Below are positions 28,901 to 39,360 of a DNA stretch of 45,801 bases, piece by piece. The DNA is from Candidatus Omnitrophota bacterium. Its GTDB lineage: Bacteria > Omnitrophota > Gorgyraeia > Gygaellales > Profunditerraquicolaceae. Within the stretch, counting starts at the first letter, position 1; each line of letters begins with the position of its first letter. The DNA is taken from positions 1 through 45,801 of the forward strand of contig JAQUMI010000007.1 in assembly GCA_028718225.1 (NCBI GenBank), given 5' to 3'. A program made the translations under genes and the position numbers. Below the pieces are notes generated by a model. It had not been told where the DNA came from, searched no databases, and saw nothing but the letters and a program-made list of their open reading frames with translations.

Positions 28901-29460
28901 AATTTAATAAAATTCGCTAACAGGTCCATCCCCTGCCTGGTAAGGATAGATTCCGGGTGAAACTGCACTCCCCAGAGAGGATATTTCTTGTGTCTTAAGC
29001 CCATAATTTCTTTTTCTTTGGTCCAGGCGGTTATCTCTAAGGCCTCCGGCAGACTTTTTCTCTCCACCAGTAAAGAATGATAGCGCGTAGCCTCAAAAGG
29101 ATTCGGCAGGCCCTTAAATATATCCTTTTTATTGTGGTAAATCCAGGACGTCTTACCGTGCATAAGCCTCTTGGCGCCGATGACCCTGCCTCCATATACA
29201 TAGCCGATGGCCTGATGGCCAAGGCAGACTCCTAAAATAGGGATCTCTCCGCTAAATTCTTTAATTACCGCGCAGGAAATCCCTGCGTCTTCCGGCCGGC
29301 CCGGCCCGGGCGAAATAACGATTTTTTCAGGGGCCAAACTCTTTATTCCGCTTAAAGTAATCTTATCATTGCGAAAAACTTTTACTTCCTTGCGCAACGA
29401 GCCCAAATATTGCACCAGGTTATAGGTAAATGAATCGTAATTATCAATCATCAAAATCAT
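28897..29460 (-). CDS. trpG: Anthranilate/para-aminobenzoate synthase component II, glutamine amidotransferase
   Basis: [48 protein letters not shown]. Confidence 0.95.
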   Translation of the reverse strand: MILMIDNYDSFTYNLVQYLGSLRKEVKVFRNDKITLSGIKSLAPEKIVISPGPGRPEDAGISCAVIKEFSGEIPILGVCLGHQAIGYVYGGRVIGAKRLMHGKTSWIYHNKKDIFKGLPNPFEATRYHSLLVERKSLPEALEITAWTKEKEIMGLRHKKYPLWGVQFHPESILTRQGMDLLANFIKL

Positions 29461-30719
29461 TCTTTTTCTCTCCAGATTTTTGCGCCTAATTTTTCCAGTT
29501 TTTCTTCCAGATCCTGGTAGCCGCGCTCAAGATGATATATCCTGGAAATGGATGTTTTCCCGCGGGCGGATAAGCCGGCAAGGACTAAACAGGCAGAGGC
29601 GCGTAAATCCGACGCCATTACCGGAGCCCCGGAAAGTTCCTTAACCCCCTCCACGATAGCATGCGGCCCTTCCCTCTGGATATGCGCGCCCATACGGTTA
29701 AGCTCGGCAACATGCATAAACCTGTCCGGATAAATCTTTTCGGTAATAACGCTTATGCCGGGCGTAACGCTCATCAGCGCCATCATCTGCGCCTGCATAT
29801 CCGTGGGAAACCCCGGATAAGGAAGAGTAGTAATATTCACGGCAGTAAGCGGCTTCTTATAGCGTAAGTGTATGGAATTTTCCGTTTTTACCATAGACGC
29901 TCCCGCTTCCTCCAGCTTGTCAATAAGCGCGCCCAGGTGTTTATAAAAAATGTTTTTAATCAGTATATCGCCGCGGGTAATCAAGGCGGCCAGCATTATT
30001 GTCCCGGCCTCAATCCTGTCCGGTATAATTGTATGCGTTGCGCCATGCAGATACCTTACCCCCTCTATTTCAATTACCGGCGTGCCCTGGCCTTTAATTT
30101 TAGCGCCCATTTTAATCAAAAATTCCGCCAGGTCCACTACCTCCGGCTCACAGGCAGCGGATTCAATTATAGTCTTACCGTTAGCTAAAACCGCGGCCAT
30201 CATTACATTATCCGTAGCCAAAACCGAGGAGCCGTAAACTCCGCCTAAATATACATGATTACCCTTTAATTTTTCGGCCTTGGCGATAACATAACCTGAT
30301 TCGATAGTGATATCCGTGCCCAGCGCCCTTATCCCCTTTAAATGCAGATCTACCGGCCGCACGCCGATTATGCAGCCTCCGGGAAGAGAGACTTTAGCTT
30401 TCTTAAGCTTGCCTAAAAGAGGCCCCAGGACGCAGAAAGAAGCGCGCATGGTCGAGACCAGCTTATAATCCGCAACGTGGCTTATCTTCTTAAGGCTGCT
30501 TACCGAAACCGTCCCGTTCTCCAATTCCGCGTCCTTACCTAACGAACGCAATATCTTGATCATTGTATTGGTATCACGCAGATCCGGCACGCCCTTAATT
30601 ATGCAGGCGTCATCAGTAAGCAGGGTCGCCGCCAGGATAGGTAAAACCGCGTTCTTTGCTCCGGAAACCGTAAGTTCGCCTTTTAATTTTACTCCCCCTT
30701 CGATAATTAATTTATCCAT
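29457..30719 (-). CDS. murA: UDP-N-acetylglucosamine 1-carboxyvinyltransferase
   Basis: [55 protein letters not shown]. Confidence 0.97.
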   Translation of the reverse strand: MDKLIIEGGVKLKGELTVSGAKNAVLPILAATLLTDDACIIKGVPDLRDTNTMIKILRSLGKDAELENGTVSVSSLKKISHVADYKLVSTMRASFCVLGPLLGKLKKAKVSLPGGCIIGVRPVDLHLKGIRALGTDITIESGYVIAKAEKLKGNHVYLGGVYGSSVLATDNVMMAAVLANGKTIIESAACEPEVVDLAEFLIKMGAKIKGQGTPVIEIEGVRYLHGATHTIIPDRIEAGTIMLAALITRGDILIKNIFYKHLGALIDKLEEAGASMVKTENSIHLRYKKPLTAVNITTLPYPGFPTDMQAQMMALMSVTPGISVITEKIYPDRFMHVAELNRMGAHIQREGPHAIVEGVKELSGAPVMASDLRASACLVLAGLSARGKTSISRIYHLERGYQDLEEKLEKLGAKIWREKE

Positions 30720-30720
30720 C

Positions 30721-31497
30721 TTAATCTGCCTTTCTTGCAGCTACCACTCTATCCAGGTTATTATAATCTTTAATGATTCCGGCTATTTCAAACCTTCCCG
30801 AGCCTAGAAATATTTTTTCTAGGCCGGGCTTTTGCCCAAAACCAATTTCCAGGAGCAGCCAACCGCCACTTTTTAAATAATCCGGCGCTTCCCGGATTAT
30901 CCGGCGGTAAAAATCCAGGCCGTCAGCTCCGCCATCCAAAGCTAAAGCAGGCTCATAGCTTAATTCCGGCTGTAATTTTCCGATTTCCGCGCTCATTATA
31001 TAAGGCGGATTGCTGACAATCATAGCGTATTCCTTATATTCCAAAGCGCTGAATAAATCGCTCCGGATAAGATTAATCTCTACGCCATGGGCCGAGGCGT
31101 TTTCTCCGGCTGTTTCTAAAGCCCGAACTGATATATCGCTGGCATCAATTTCTAAATTTGTTGAATGCTTAGCTAAAGATACGGCGATACATCCCGAACC
31201 CGTGCCCAGGTCCAGGATCCTGCCGGATTTTTCCTGCCGGGCATATCCCAGCGCTGTTGCAACAAGGATTTCTGTTTCCGGCCGCGGGATAAGCACAGCC
31301 TCATTGACCTCAAACTCCAGCCCCATAAATTCTGTCCTACCCAGGATATACTGGATCGGCTCGGCCTTAATCCTTCTCTTGAAAGCCGAAGAGATAAAAT
31401 TGGCTTCCTCCCGGTTTAAACGCCTATCCTTATTCAGGCCTAAAGATATCCGGTCACAACCCAAAGCCCGGGTAAACAATAACTCTGTTTCGTTCAT
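30721..31497 (-). CDS. prmC: Peptide chain release factor N5-glutamine methyltransferase
   Basis: RPETEILV, LDLGTGSGCIAVSLA, VSNPPYI; follows prfA. Confidence 0.95.
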   Translation of the reverse strand: MNETELLFTRALGCDRISLGLNKDRRLNREEANFISSAFKRRIKAEPIQYILGRTEFMGLEFEVNEAVLIPRPETEILVATALGYARQEKSGRILDLGTGSGCIAVSLAKHSTNLEIDASDISVRALETAGENASAHGVEINLIRSDLFSALEYKEYAMIVSNPPYIMSAEIGKLQPELSYEPALALDGGADGLDFYRRIIREAPDYLKSGGWLLLEIGFGQKPGLEKIFLGSGRFEIAGIIKDYNNLDRVVAARKAD

Positions 31498-32558
31498 CGG
31501 TTTTTCTGCTTCTCTTCCCGCTCTGCCTTAATCAGGGCAGCGGATATTTCGTCAAATTCGCCTTCCAGCACAGATTCCAACTGGTGCGTGGTGAAATTTA
31601 TACGATGGTCGGTAACCCGCCGGTCCGGGAAATTATAAGTACGTATCTTCTCGCTGCGGTCGCCGGAGCCAATCTGGGATTTTCTTTCCTGCGAGATTTT
31701 TTTCGAATCCGCTTCTTTTTTAGCATCCAGAAGTTTGGCCCGCAAGACCCGCATTGCCTTATTCTTATTTTTCAACTGAGAACGCTCATCCTGGCAGGCA
31801 ACTACCACCCCGCTAGGAATATGCGTGATGCGCACTGCCGAATCCGTCTTTTGCATATGCTGGCCGCCGGGACCGCTTGAACGGTAGGTATCAATCCTTA
31901 AATCAGCGGGCTCAACCACGAAATCCACCTCCTCGGGCTCGACCAAAACCGCGACGGTCGCGGTGGAAGTATGAATCCTGCCCTGGGCCTCAGTCGTAGG
32001 CACGCGCTGCACACGATGCACCCCGCTCTCAAACTTCAACCGGCTATAGGCATCTTTTCCTTTTACGCTAAAAGACACTTCCTTCAGACCTCCGGATTCA
32101 TTATTGGTTGCCGACATTAATTCTACTCTCCAGCCTTTGTTAGCCGCATATTTTGTATACATCCGGTAAAGGTCGGCGGCAAATAAACCCGCTTCATCTC
32201 CGCCGGTGCCCTGGCGGATCTCCACGATGATATCGCTTCCGGCATACGGGTCTTTTTCCGTAAAGGCCGCTTTTATTTTTTCTTCTATCTCCCGGAGTTT
32301 CGCCTTAAGCTCTTGCAGCTCTTTCTGAACCAGCTCCAAAAATTCTTGATCGTGTTTCTCTCCAAGAACAAGTTCTAATTCCCGGATCTCTTTGGCCACC
32401 TGCTTATGTTCGCGAAACAAGGCAACCGGCTCCTTTAAACCGGAAAGCTCCTTAGCCAGCTTATTCGAGCCCTGGCGGTCGCTAAGCACCTCCGGAGAAG
32501 ATAACAGTTTCTCCAGTTCCTCATAACGCGATTCTAATTTCTGCAGGTGTTCAAACAT
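31494..32558 (-). CDS. prfA: Peptide chain release factor 1
   Basis: RVQRVPTTEAQGRIHTSTATVAVL, SGPGGQHMQKTDSAVRITHIPSG. Confidence 0.97.
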   Translation of the reverse strand: MFEHLQKLESRYEELEKLLSSPEVLSDRQGSNKLAKELSGLKEPVALFREHKQVAKEIRELELVLGEKHDQEFLELVQKELQELKAKLREIEEKIKAAFTEKDPYAGSDIIVEIRQGTGGDEAGLFAADLYRMYTKYAANKGWRVELMSATNNESGGLKEVSFSVKGKDAYSRLKFESGVHRVQRVPTTEAQGRIHTSTATVAVLVEPEEVDFVVEPADLRIDTYRSSGPGGQHMQKTDSAVRITHIPSGVVVACQDERSQLKNKNKAMRVLRAKLLDAKKEADSKKISQERKSQIGSGDRSEKIRTYNFPDRRVTDHRINFTTHQLESVLEGEFDEISAALIKAEREEKQKNR

Positions 32559-32758
32559 TATTTTTTACCGTACTTTTTGATAAATTTATCCACGCGCCCG
32601 GCCGAATCCACGAATTTCTGTTTTCCGGTGAAAAACGGGTGGCATTTTGAACAGATCTCTACCCTGATGGAAGGCTTGGTTGAACGCGTATGCACAGTCT
32701 CCCCGCAGGCGCAGATAATCGTAGCATCTTTGTAGTTGGGATGGATCTTGTCTTTCAT
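32558..32758 (-). CDS. rpmE: 50S ribosomal protein L31, zinc-binding type
   Basis: [59 protein letters not shown]. Confidence 0.96.
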   Translation of the reverse strand: MKDKIHPNYKDATIICACGETVHTRSTKPSIRVEICSKCHPFFTGKQKFVDSAGRVDKFIKKYGKK

Positions 32759-32778
32759 TTTTTTCTTCCTTTCTTTTT

Positions 32779-34035
32779 TTATTGGTTCATACTATTTAAA
32801 AACTCTTCGTTATTCTTGGTTTTGCCTAATTTTTCGATTAAGAGCTCCATGGCCTCAACGTTATTTAACTCATTGAGGACCTTCCTTAAGATCCAGGTCT
32901 TCTGCAAGACATCGGGCTTAACCAGAAGCTCCTCGTGGCGCGTATTGGAACGCTTGATATCGATTGCCGGGTAAATCCTGCGCTGGAAGAGGTTCCGGTC
33001 AAGCTGGGTTTCCATATTACCCGTGCCCTTAAACTCTTCGAAGATGACTTCATCCATCCGGCTTCCCGTATCCACCAGGGCCGTCGCAATGATCGTCAGG
33101 CTTCCGCCTTCCTCAACCGCCCGAGCCGCCCCAAAAAACCTCTTGGGCTTCTGCAGGGCATTGGAATCAATCCCGCCGGAAAGTACCTTGCCGCTATGCG
33201 GGATAACCGAATTATAGGCGCGGGCCAAGCGCGTAATGCTATCCAGTAATACCACCACGTCGCGCTTATGCTCGACTAATCTCTTAGCTTTTTCCAAAAC
33301 AATCTCGGCTACCTGAATATGCCTCTCCGGAGGCTCATCAAACGTGGAAGAGATGACTTCTCCCTTTACATGCCTCTGCATATCTGTAACCTCTTCCGGG
33401 CGCTCGTCAATCAAAAGGACAATCAGAATGGCATCCGGGTTATTGGTAGTTATGGCATTACCCAGCTTTTGCAGCAGCACGGTCTTGCCGCTATAGGGCT
33501 GGGCAACAATCAAGCCGCGCTGCCCCTTGCCGATAGGAGCAAGCAGGTTCATTATGCGCATGGATATCTCGTCAGGCTTGGTTTCCAGGTTAAACGCCTG
33601 CTGCGGATAAACCGGGGTAAGGTTATCAAAAAGGACTTTTTCCTTTACTTCTTCGGGGTTTTCGAAGTTCACCGCTTCCACCTTAAGCAGGGCAAAATAT
33701 TTTTCGCCTTCCTTGGGCGGGCGAATCTGTCCGGAAACCGTATCTCCTGTCCTTAAATCAAACTTTCTGATCTGCGACGGAGATATGTAGATGTCATCCG
33801 GGCAAGGAAGGTAATTGTAATTCGGGCTTCTTAAAAACCCGAAGCCTTCCGGTAATATTTCCAAAACCCCCTCCCCGAACATCAGGCCTTCCTTTTCCGC
33901 CTGCGCCTGCAGGATCTTAAAAATCAAATCCTGCTTTTTCAGGCCGCTGGTACCGTTGGCATTAAGTTCTTTGGCCAGCTTATTGAGTTCGGTGATCTTC
34001 ATATCTTTTAAATTTTTTATATCTAATTTTTCCAC
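32779..34035 (-). CDS. rho: Transcription termination factor Rho
   Basis: [59 protein letters not shown]. Confidence 0.97.
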   Translation of the reverse strand: MEKLDIKNLKDMKITELNKLAKELNANGTSGLKKQDLIFKILQAQAEKEGLMFGEGVLEILPEGFGFLRSPNYNYLPCPDDIYISPSQIRKFDLRTGDTVSGQIRPPKEGEKYFALLKVEAVNFENPEEVKEKVLFDNLTPVYPQQAFNLETKPDEISMRIMNLLAPIGKGQRGLIVAQPYSGKTVLLQKLGNAITTNNPDAILIVLLIDERPEEVTDMQRHVKGEVISSTFDEPPERHIQVAEIVLEKAKRLVEHKRDVVVLLDSITRLARAYNSVIPHSGKVLSGGIDSNALQKPKRFFGAARAVEEGGSLTIIATALVDTGSRMDEVIFEEFKGTGNMETQLDRNLFQRRIYPAIDIKRSNTRHEELLVKPDVLQKTWILRKVLNELNNVEAMELLIEKLGKTKNNEEFLNSMNQ

Positions 34036-34634
34036 AACTTCCTCCTTATTTGCGCTACTTGTTTGCGTGTATTCGTCAATGAACCGCTGTTATTTATGAT
34101 AAAATCCGCGAGGCGCTCCCTGGCCTGCTGCGAAATCTGAGATTTTATTCTTTTCAGGATATCTGCCCGCTTTAAAGATGTTTTCTTAATCAGGCGGCTA
34201 AACTGCTTATCCCTATCGGTCTTTACCACAATCAGGCAGTCTAGGGTACTTTTAAGGTTCGCCTCTAACAGCAAAGGCGCATCCAGAATGATCACTCCTT
34301 TCTCTATGCTGTTAATTTTTGCTTTTATAATACGGATTACTTCCGGGTGAATAATGGCATTTAACCGCTTCAGGTATTTTTTGTTATTGAAAACAACCCC
34401 GGCAAGCCTGCGGCGGTCGATCTCCTTATTTTTTCCTAATATGCCCGGGCCAAAACTGTAAACTACTTTTTCATAAACTTTACTCCCGCGCCGCAGAAAA
34501 GCGTGCGCTATTCTGTCGGCATCAATGACTTTCGCTCCGGAAGAAGCAAAAATACCCGCCACGGTACTCTTGCCGCTGCCAAAACTACCGGTAAGCCCGA
34601 CGATAATTTTCTTATTTTTTCTTAGCCTTGGCAT
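34023..34634 (-). CDS. coaE: Dephospho-CoA kinase
   Basis: [40 protein letters not shown]. Confidence 0.95.
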   Translation of the reverse strand: MPRLRKNKKIIVGLTGSFGSGKSTVAGIFASSGAKVIDADRIAHAFLRRGSKVYEKVVYSFGPGILGKNKEIDRRRLAGVVFNNKKYLKRLNAIIHPEVIRIIKAKINSIEKGVIILDAPLLLEANLKSTLDCLIVVKTDRDKQFSRLIKKTSLKRADILKRIKSQISQQARERLADFIINNSGSLTNTRKQVAQIRRKLWKN

Positions 34635-36000
34635 ACAATTCCAGGTATTTTACGGCAGAGGCGTCCCAGGAAAAATTGCCCTTCAGGGCGTTCTTGACCA
34701 ACGCATCCCATTTTGTTTTGGCCTTGAACGCAGAGAGCGCCTTCTTTATCGTCTTGACCAGGTCTGCCCTAGAATAGCGGGCAAAGACAAAACCGTTCTC
34801 TGGATTCACCGTATCAGCTAAGCCTCCTGTCTTAAAGACTAACGGGATAGTGCCGTACCTTAAACTGATTAGCTGGCCCAGCCCGCAGGGCTCATACCTT
34901 GAAGGCATAAGGAATATATCGCTGCCGGCATAGATCTTGTGCGCCAGAGGGTCATCAAACTTCAAGTTCAAAGATATGACTTTAGGGTATTTAGCAGCCA
35001 TCTCCTGCAGGACTTGGTGGTATTTTAAATCCCCGGTTCCCAGAATAACCAGCTGGACATCCAGCTTGCAAATCTCGTCAATCCCTTCGGCGAGTATGTC
35101 CCAACCTTTTTGCTCGGCCAATCTTGAGACGATTCCGATTAAAGGCACGCCTTTCTTTAAGGGCAGCTTGCAAAGCGCTTGCAGGTCTTTTTTGTCTTGG
35201 GCTTTACCGGACAAGTCAGTAATTGAAAAATTCCGGGCGACGAACTTATCGTTTTGAGGATTCCAGATACCATAATCTAAACCGTTTAATATGCCAAAAA
35301 CCGAATCCTTGCGTTTATTCAATACCCCTTCCAGCCCGAAACCGAATTCTTCGGTCTGGATCTCCCTGGCGTAAGTAGGGCTGACCGTATTAATAATATC
35401 CGCAAAAAGAATGCCCCCCTTAAGGATATTTATCTTACCGTAAAATTCCAACCCCTCCATATTAAACAAACTCCGGTCAAGGCCAAGCTTGGGGAATTCC
35501 TCTCCGGGGAAAAGCCCCTGATAACCGATATTATGGATAGTCAGGGCCGTGCGGGTATTTTTATAAAAAGGGTCCCGGGAATAAACTGTCTTTAAAAAAA
35601 CCGGAATCAGGGACGACTGCCAGTCATGGCAGTGGATAATATCCGGCTTAAAACCAATTTCTTCCAATAAATCCAGAGACTTTCTGCAATAAAAGGAAAA
35701 CCGGTCCAGGTTATCCGGATAGTCGCCGTTTTTATCCCCGTACAGGCCATCGCGGTTGAAATATTCTTCGTTTTCAATAAAATAAACTTGGATATTTTTT
35801 CCGGCTAGCCCGGTTAAAACACCGCTATTTAATTTCCTAAGTTTGAACTTAGCTGTATCTACCGCCTTGTACCCCGGCATAATTATGCTTACTTCCTGGC
35901 CTTCTTTTTCTAAGGCCAACGGCAATGCTCCCGCTACATCCGCTAATCCTCCGGTCTTAGCGAAAGGGACTACCTCTGATGAGCACACCGCTATTTTCAT
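34612..36000 (-). CDS. glgA: Glycogen (starch) synthase
   Basis: SSEVVPFAKTGGLADVAGALPLAL, HCHDWQSSLIPVFLK, GILNGLDYGIWNP, MPSRYEPCGLGQL. Confidence 0.96.
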   Translation of the reverse strand: MKIAVCSSEVVPFAKTGGLADVAGALPLALEKEGQEVSIIMPGYKAVDTAKFKLRKLNSGVLTGLAGKNIQVYFIENEEYFNRDGLYGDKNGDYPDNLDRFSFYCRKSLDLLEEIGFKPDIIHCHDWQSSLIPVFLKTVYSRDPFYKNTRTALTIHNIGYQGLFPGEEFPKLGLDRSLFNMEGLEFYGKINILKGGILFADIINTVSPTYAREIQTEEFGFGLEGVLNKRKDSVFGILNGLDYGIWNPQNDKFVARNFSITDLSGKAQDKKDLQALCKLPLKKGVPLIGIVSRLAEQKGWDILAEGIDEICKLDVQLVILGTGDLKYHQVLQEMAAKYPKVISLNLKFDDPLAHKIYAGSDIFLMPSRYEPCGLGQLISLRYGTIPLVFKTGGLADTVNPENGFVFARYSRADLVKTIKKALSAFKAKTKWDALVKNALKGNFSWDASAVKYLELYAKAKKK

Positions 36001-38537
36001 TTTACCTCCTCCATCTCTAGCCAGTTATGACCTTTTTTTATATCAACCCTGACCGGTACGTTAAGCTTCAAAACATTCTCCATCCTGTCCCGCGCCAAGG
36101 CTATCAAATCCTGCAATTCATCCTTAGGCAGATCAAAGAGCAATTCATCGTGGATCTGTAAAACCATCCTGGATTTTAATTCTTTCTTCTTGATCTCTTT
36201 ATCTATGCTGATCATAGCCAGCTTAATCAAATCCGCAGCTGAACCCTGAATAGGAGTATTCACTGCCTGCCTTTCGGCAAATTGCCTTACTCCCTGATTT
36301 TTACTGTTAATCTCCGGCAGATACCGCCTCCGGCCCAATATCGTGGTAACGAAACCTTCTTTTTGCGCGAGCTTAATCTGTTTTTCAATATATTCTTTTA
36401 CACCCGAATAGCGGGCAAAATATGCGTCGATAAAACTTTGTGCCTCGTCAAACCCTACGTTTAAATCACGGGCCAGGCCGTAAGAGCTTAAGCCATAAAC
36501 AATCCCAAAGTTAACTCTTTTAGCCCTGTCGCGCATTTCAGCGCTTACTTCTTTCTCTTCTACGCCGTAAATCAGAGCCGCGGTGGCTTTGTGTATATCC
36601 ATCCCCTTCTTAAAAGCGGTAGACAAATACTCATCCCCGCTTAAATGCGCTAAGATCCTTAAATCTATCTGCGAATAATCCCCGGAAAGAAGATAATTAT
36701 CTTTGCTCCCGGCGATAATTGCCTTACGGATTTTAGCGCCTAGATCCGTCTTGATAGGTATATTCTGCAGGTTAGGATTGCTCGAACTAAGCCGTCCGGT
36801 CTCCGTCCCTGTCTGGTTAAAAGAAGTATGCAACCTGGCGCTATCCTTATCCGCCAACTGGGGCAATACATCGATATAGGTAGTTTTTAGTTTAGTCAAC
36901 TGGCGGTATTCCAGTAAAGATGCCGGAAGCTCATGCTTATCCGCCAATTTCTTAAGGACTTCTTCATCTGTTGAAGCGCCGGTCTTGGTCTTCTTGACTA
37001 CCGGAAGCTTAAGCTGTTCAAATAAGACTACCCGTAATTGTTTAGGCGAATTTATATTAAATTCTGAGCCGCTAAGCTTATAAATATCCTCCACCAGACT
37101 GGCCAACCTTTTGCCTAACTCCTGCGAAAGCGACTTGAGTAATTTTAAATCTATCTTTACTCCGCAGCCTTCCATTGCCGAAAGCACATCCACCAGGGGC
37201 ATCTCGGTATCATAAAAAAGCCCCTCCAGCCTTTTCTTCTTCAACTCTTCGCTCAGCCTGGCTTTCAGGTCCTTGATAATATTTAAAGCCTCCCGGCCCG
37301 CCGGTAATTTGCCGTAAGGAAACTTATCCAGATAATCCAAGGCCACATTTTCCAAAGCATAGCTGCCTTTAGAAGGGTTTAAAAGATACGCGGCGATCAT
37401 CGTGTCAAAAAATAATCCTTCCAGAACAAAATTCTCTTTAGCTAAAGAAGTCTTGATTTTCTTCAGGTCATGACTTATTTTATTTATTTTAGGATTAACC
37501 AGAATATCCCGGAAACCGGGATTATCCTTGGCTAAACGCAGGAATTTTCCCCCACGGCTAAAAACCAAACTGTCCGCGTTTTCACCCCACAAGAATAATT
37601 CTCCGCCTGATTCCATGAGCCCCTTTAAATCTTTTTCATCCCAGGATTCTGCGGCTGCTTCCGGAACAGGCCGGCTCTCCAAATTTAATCCTTTTAAGAA
37701 TTTATTGAATTCCAGGTGTTTGAATAACCTGGCCAGCTCTTCCTGGTTAGCCTGCCCGACTTTAAGTTCTGCCAGGTTAAAACCTATCTCCATATCCTGC
37801 GTTAACTCTACCAGCTCCTTATTTAATCTTGCCTGCTTAATATTCTCTTCTAATGACCCTCTTATCTTTTCCTTTTTTACCTTATCCAGGCTAGAGAGCA
37901 GTTTTTCTAACGAACCAAATTCCTTAACCAGTCCGACTGCGGTCTTTTCGCCTATTCCGGGTATGCCGGGTATATTATCCGCCGTATCGCCCATCAGGCT
38001 GATCACATCAGCGACCTGCTGCGGCCTTACCCCGAAACGTTCAAGGACTGCCTGCTCATCATACACTATGCCGGTATCTTTATGGGGGCTATAGACTTCA
38101 ATATCCTTATTCACCAATTGCAATATATCCTTATCCGAACTGATAATCAGCGTAGAAATGCCTTGAGCCTGGGCAGCCCTGGCTAAAGTTGCGATTATAT
38201 CATCCGCCTCAAAGCCGGCCTTCTCTAAAATTTTAATTCCATAATTGGAAACTATTTTTTTAATCAAGGGCACCTGCGAAACCAAGTCATCCGGCATAGG
38301 CGGACGCTGTATTTTATATTCCGCGAATTTCTTAGCCCTGAAGGTATCCCGGGAGACATCGAAACAAACCGCCAGGTAACCGGGCTTATTGTCTTTCAGC
38401 ACCTTGTTCAATAAATTCAGGAATCCGTATATAGCGCCGGTCGGCTGGCCAAAAGAGGTGGCTAAGCCTCTTACCGCGTAAAATGCGCGATAGCAAAAAG
38501 CTGTCGCATCTATCAGGTATAACCGTTTTTTATCCAT
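35997..38537 (-). CDS. polA: DNA polymerase I
   Basis: N-terminal 5' nuclease (FEADDIIATLA, GDTADNIPGIPGIGEKTA), degenerate 3'-5' exo region, polymerase motifs SGDYSQIDLRILAHLSGD, KRVNFGIVYGLSSYGLA, QIHDELLF. Confidence 0.97.
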   Translation of the reverse strand: MDKKRLYLIDATAFCYRAFYAVRGLATSFGQPTGAIYGFLNLLNKVLKDNKPGYLAVCFDVSRDTFRAKKFAEYKIQRPPMPDDLVSQVPLIKKIVSNYGIKILEKAGFEADDIIATLARAAQAQGISTLIISSDKDILQLVNKDIEVYSPHKDTGIVYDEQAVLERFGVRPQQVADVISLMGDTADNIPGIPGIGEKTAVGLVKEFGSLEKLLSSLDKVKKEKIRGSLEENIKQARLNKELVELTQDMEIGFNLAELKVGQANQEELARLFKHLEFNKFLKGLNLESRPVPEAAAESWDEKDLKGLMESGGELFLWGENADSLVFSRGGKFLRLAKDNPGFRDILVNPKINKISHDLKKIKTSLAKENFVLEGLFFDTMIAAYLLNPSKGSYALENVALDYLDKFPYGKLPAGREALNIIKDLKARLSEELKKKRLEGLFYDTEMPLVDVLSAMEGCGVKIDLKLLKSLSQELGKRLASLVEDIYKLSGSEFNINSPKQLRVVLFEQLKLPVVKKTKTGASTDEEVLKKLADKHELPASLLEYRQLTKLKTTYIDVLPQLADKDSARLHTSFNQTGTETGRLSSSNPNLQNIPIKTDLGAKIRKAIIAGSKDNYLLSGDYSQIDLRILAHLSGDEYLSTAFKKGMDIHKATAALIYGVEEKEVSAEMRDRAKRVNFGIVYGLSSYGLARDLNVGFDEAQSFIDAYFARYSGVKEYIEKQIKLAQKEGFVTTILGRRRYLPEINSKNQGVRQFAERQAVNTPIQGSAADLIKLAMISIDKEIKKKELKSRMVLQIHDELLFDLPKDELQDLIALARDRMENVLKLNVPVRVDIKKGHNWLEMEEVK

Positions 38538-38590
38538 TAATAAGACATTTGGAGTTCAATTTTGGTAGGAGAGCTAAAATTTGTGGTTTT

Positions 38591-39313
38591 CTATGTACCC
38601 TTCTTCTTAGAATTCAGCTTGCGAGCATCCTCCAGGGCCTTCTGCATTTCTTTAGAATAGCTTTTTTCAAAGCTCTCAAGCTTTGTATTTTGAGGTTTTT
38701 TAACGGCGGCTTGCTTACTGCTCTGACCTAAGGTGGTTTTTTCAGCGATAACGTCTTGCATTAAAGTATTGATATCTTTCTCCTGAACCGGGATAGCGCT
38801 CTTCCCGAATAAAATAAGGTTTATATCTTTCAGGCGTTTTTCGGCCTTCCACGTCCAAAGGTCATTCGGATCTCCTAATTCCACCCGCTTCTTCCAGAAA
38901 TAAGCGGCTTTTTGCAGATCGCGCTTGTCTTCATAAAGAAGGGCCAGGTTGCTATACGCACTTTCATAAGAAGGATCCATCTTTATGGCCCGAAGATAAC
39001 TTTCCTCTGCCCGTTTAAGATCTCCCTGGGATTCATAAATAACGCCTAAATCATTATGCACAACCGCATATTCGGGGTCAATCCCCGCGGCTTTCTGGTA
39101 TAACTTTAACGCGGTATCCAGATCGCCCAGATTCTGGGATTTTAAACCTTCGTTACGATAGAGCTGGGCCTGCTTCTGGAGGCTGGTCAGCTCCTCCTTT
39201 TTTTTCTTAATAACCTTATCCGCAGCCAGCAGATGCGCGGCAAATACGAACAGAAAACAATTAACTATTAAGGTTATTCTCTTTAAATTTTTTTTGAGGG
39301 TTTTGCTTGGCAT
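38591..39313 (-). CDS. TPR-repeat protein with N-terminal signal/anchor
   Basis: Hydrophobic N-terminus; tandem TPRs (AVVHNDLGVIYESQGDLKRAEESYLRAIKMDPSYESAYSNLALLYEDKRD). Confidence 0.85.
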   Translation of the reverse strand: MPSKTLKKNLKRITLIVNCFLFVFAAHLLAADKVIKKKKEELTSLQKQAQLYRNEGLKSQNLGDLDTALKLYQKAAGIDPEYAVVHNDLGVIYESQGDLKRAEESYLRAIKMDPSYESAYSNLALLYEDKRDLQKAAYFWKKRVELGDPNDLWTWKAEKRLKDINLILFGKSAIPVQEKDINTLMQDVIAEKTTLGQSSKQAAVKKPQNTKLESFEKSYSKEMQKALEDARKLNSKKKGT

Positions 39314-39322
39314 GTATCAATT

Positions 39323-39352
39323 ATTATATATGTTAAATAGGGCCGTAGTCAA
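39323..39352 (-). promoter_or_regulatory. Sigma70-type promoter upstream of the TPR gene
   Basis: TTGACT (39352-39347), 18-bp spacer, TATAAT (39328-39323), 9 nt before ATG. Confidence 0.75.
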
Positions 39353-39360
39353 GAAAAAAA

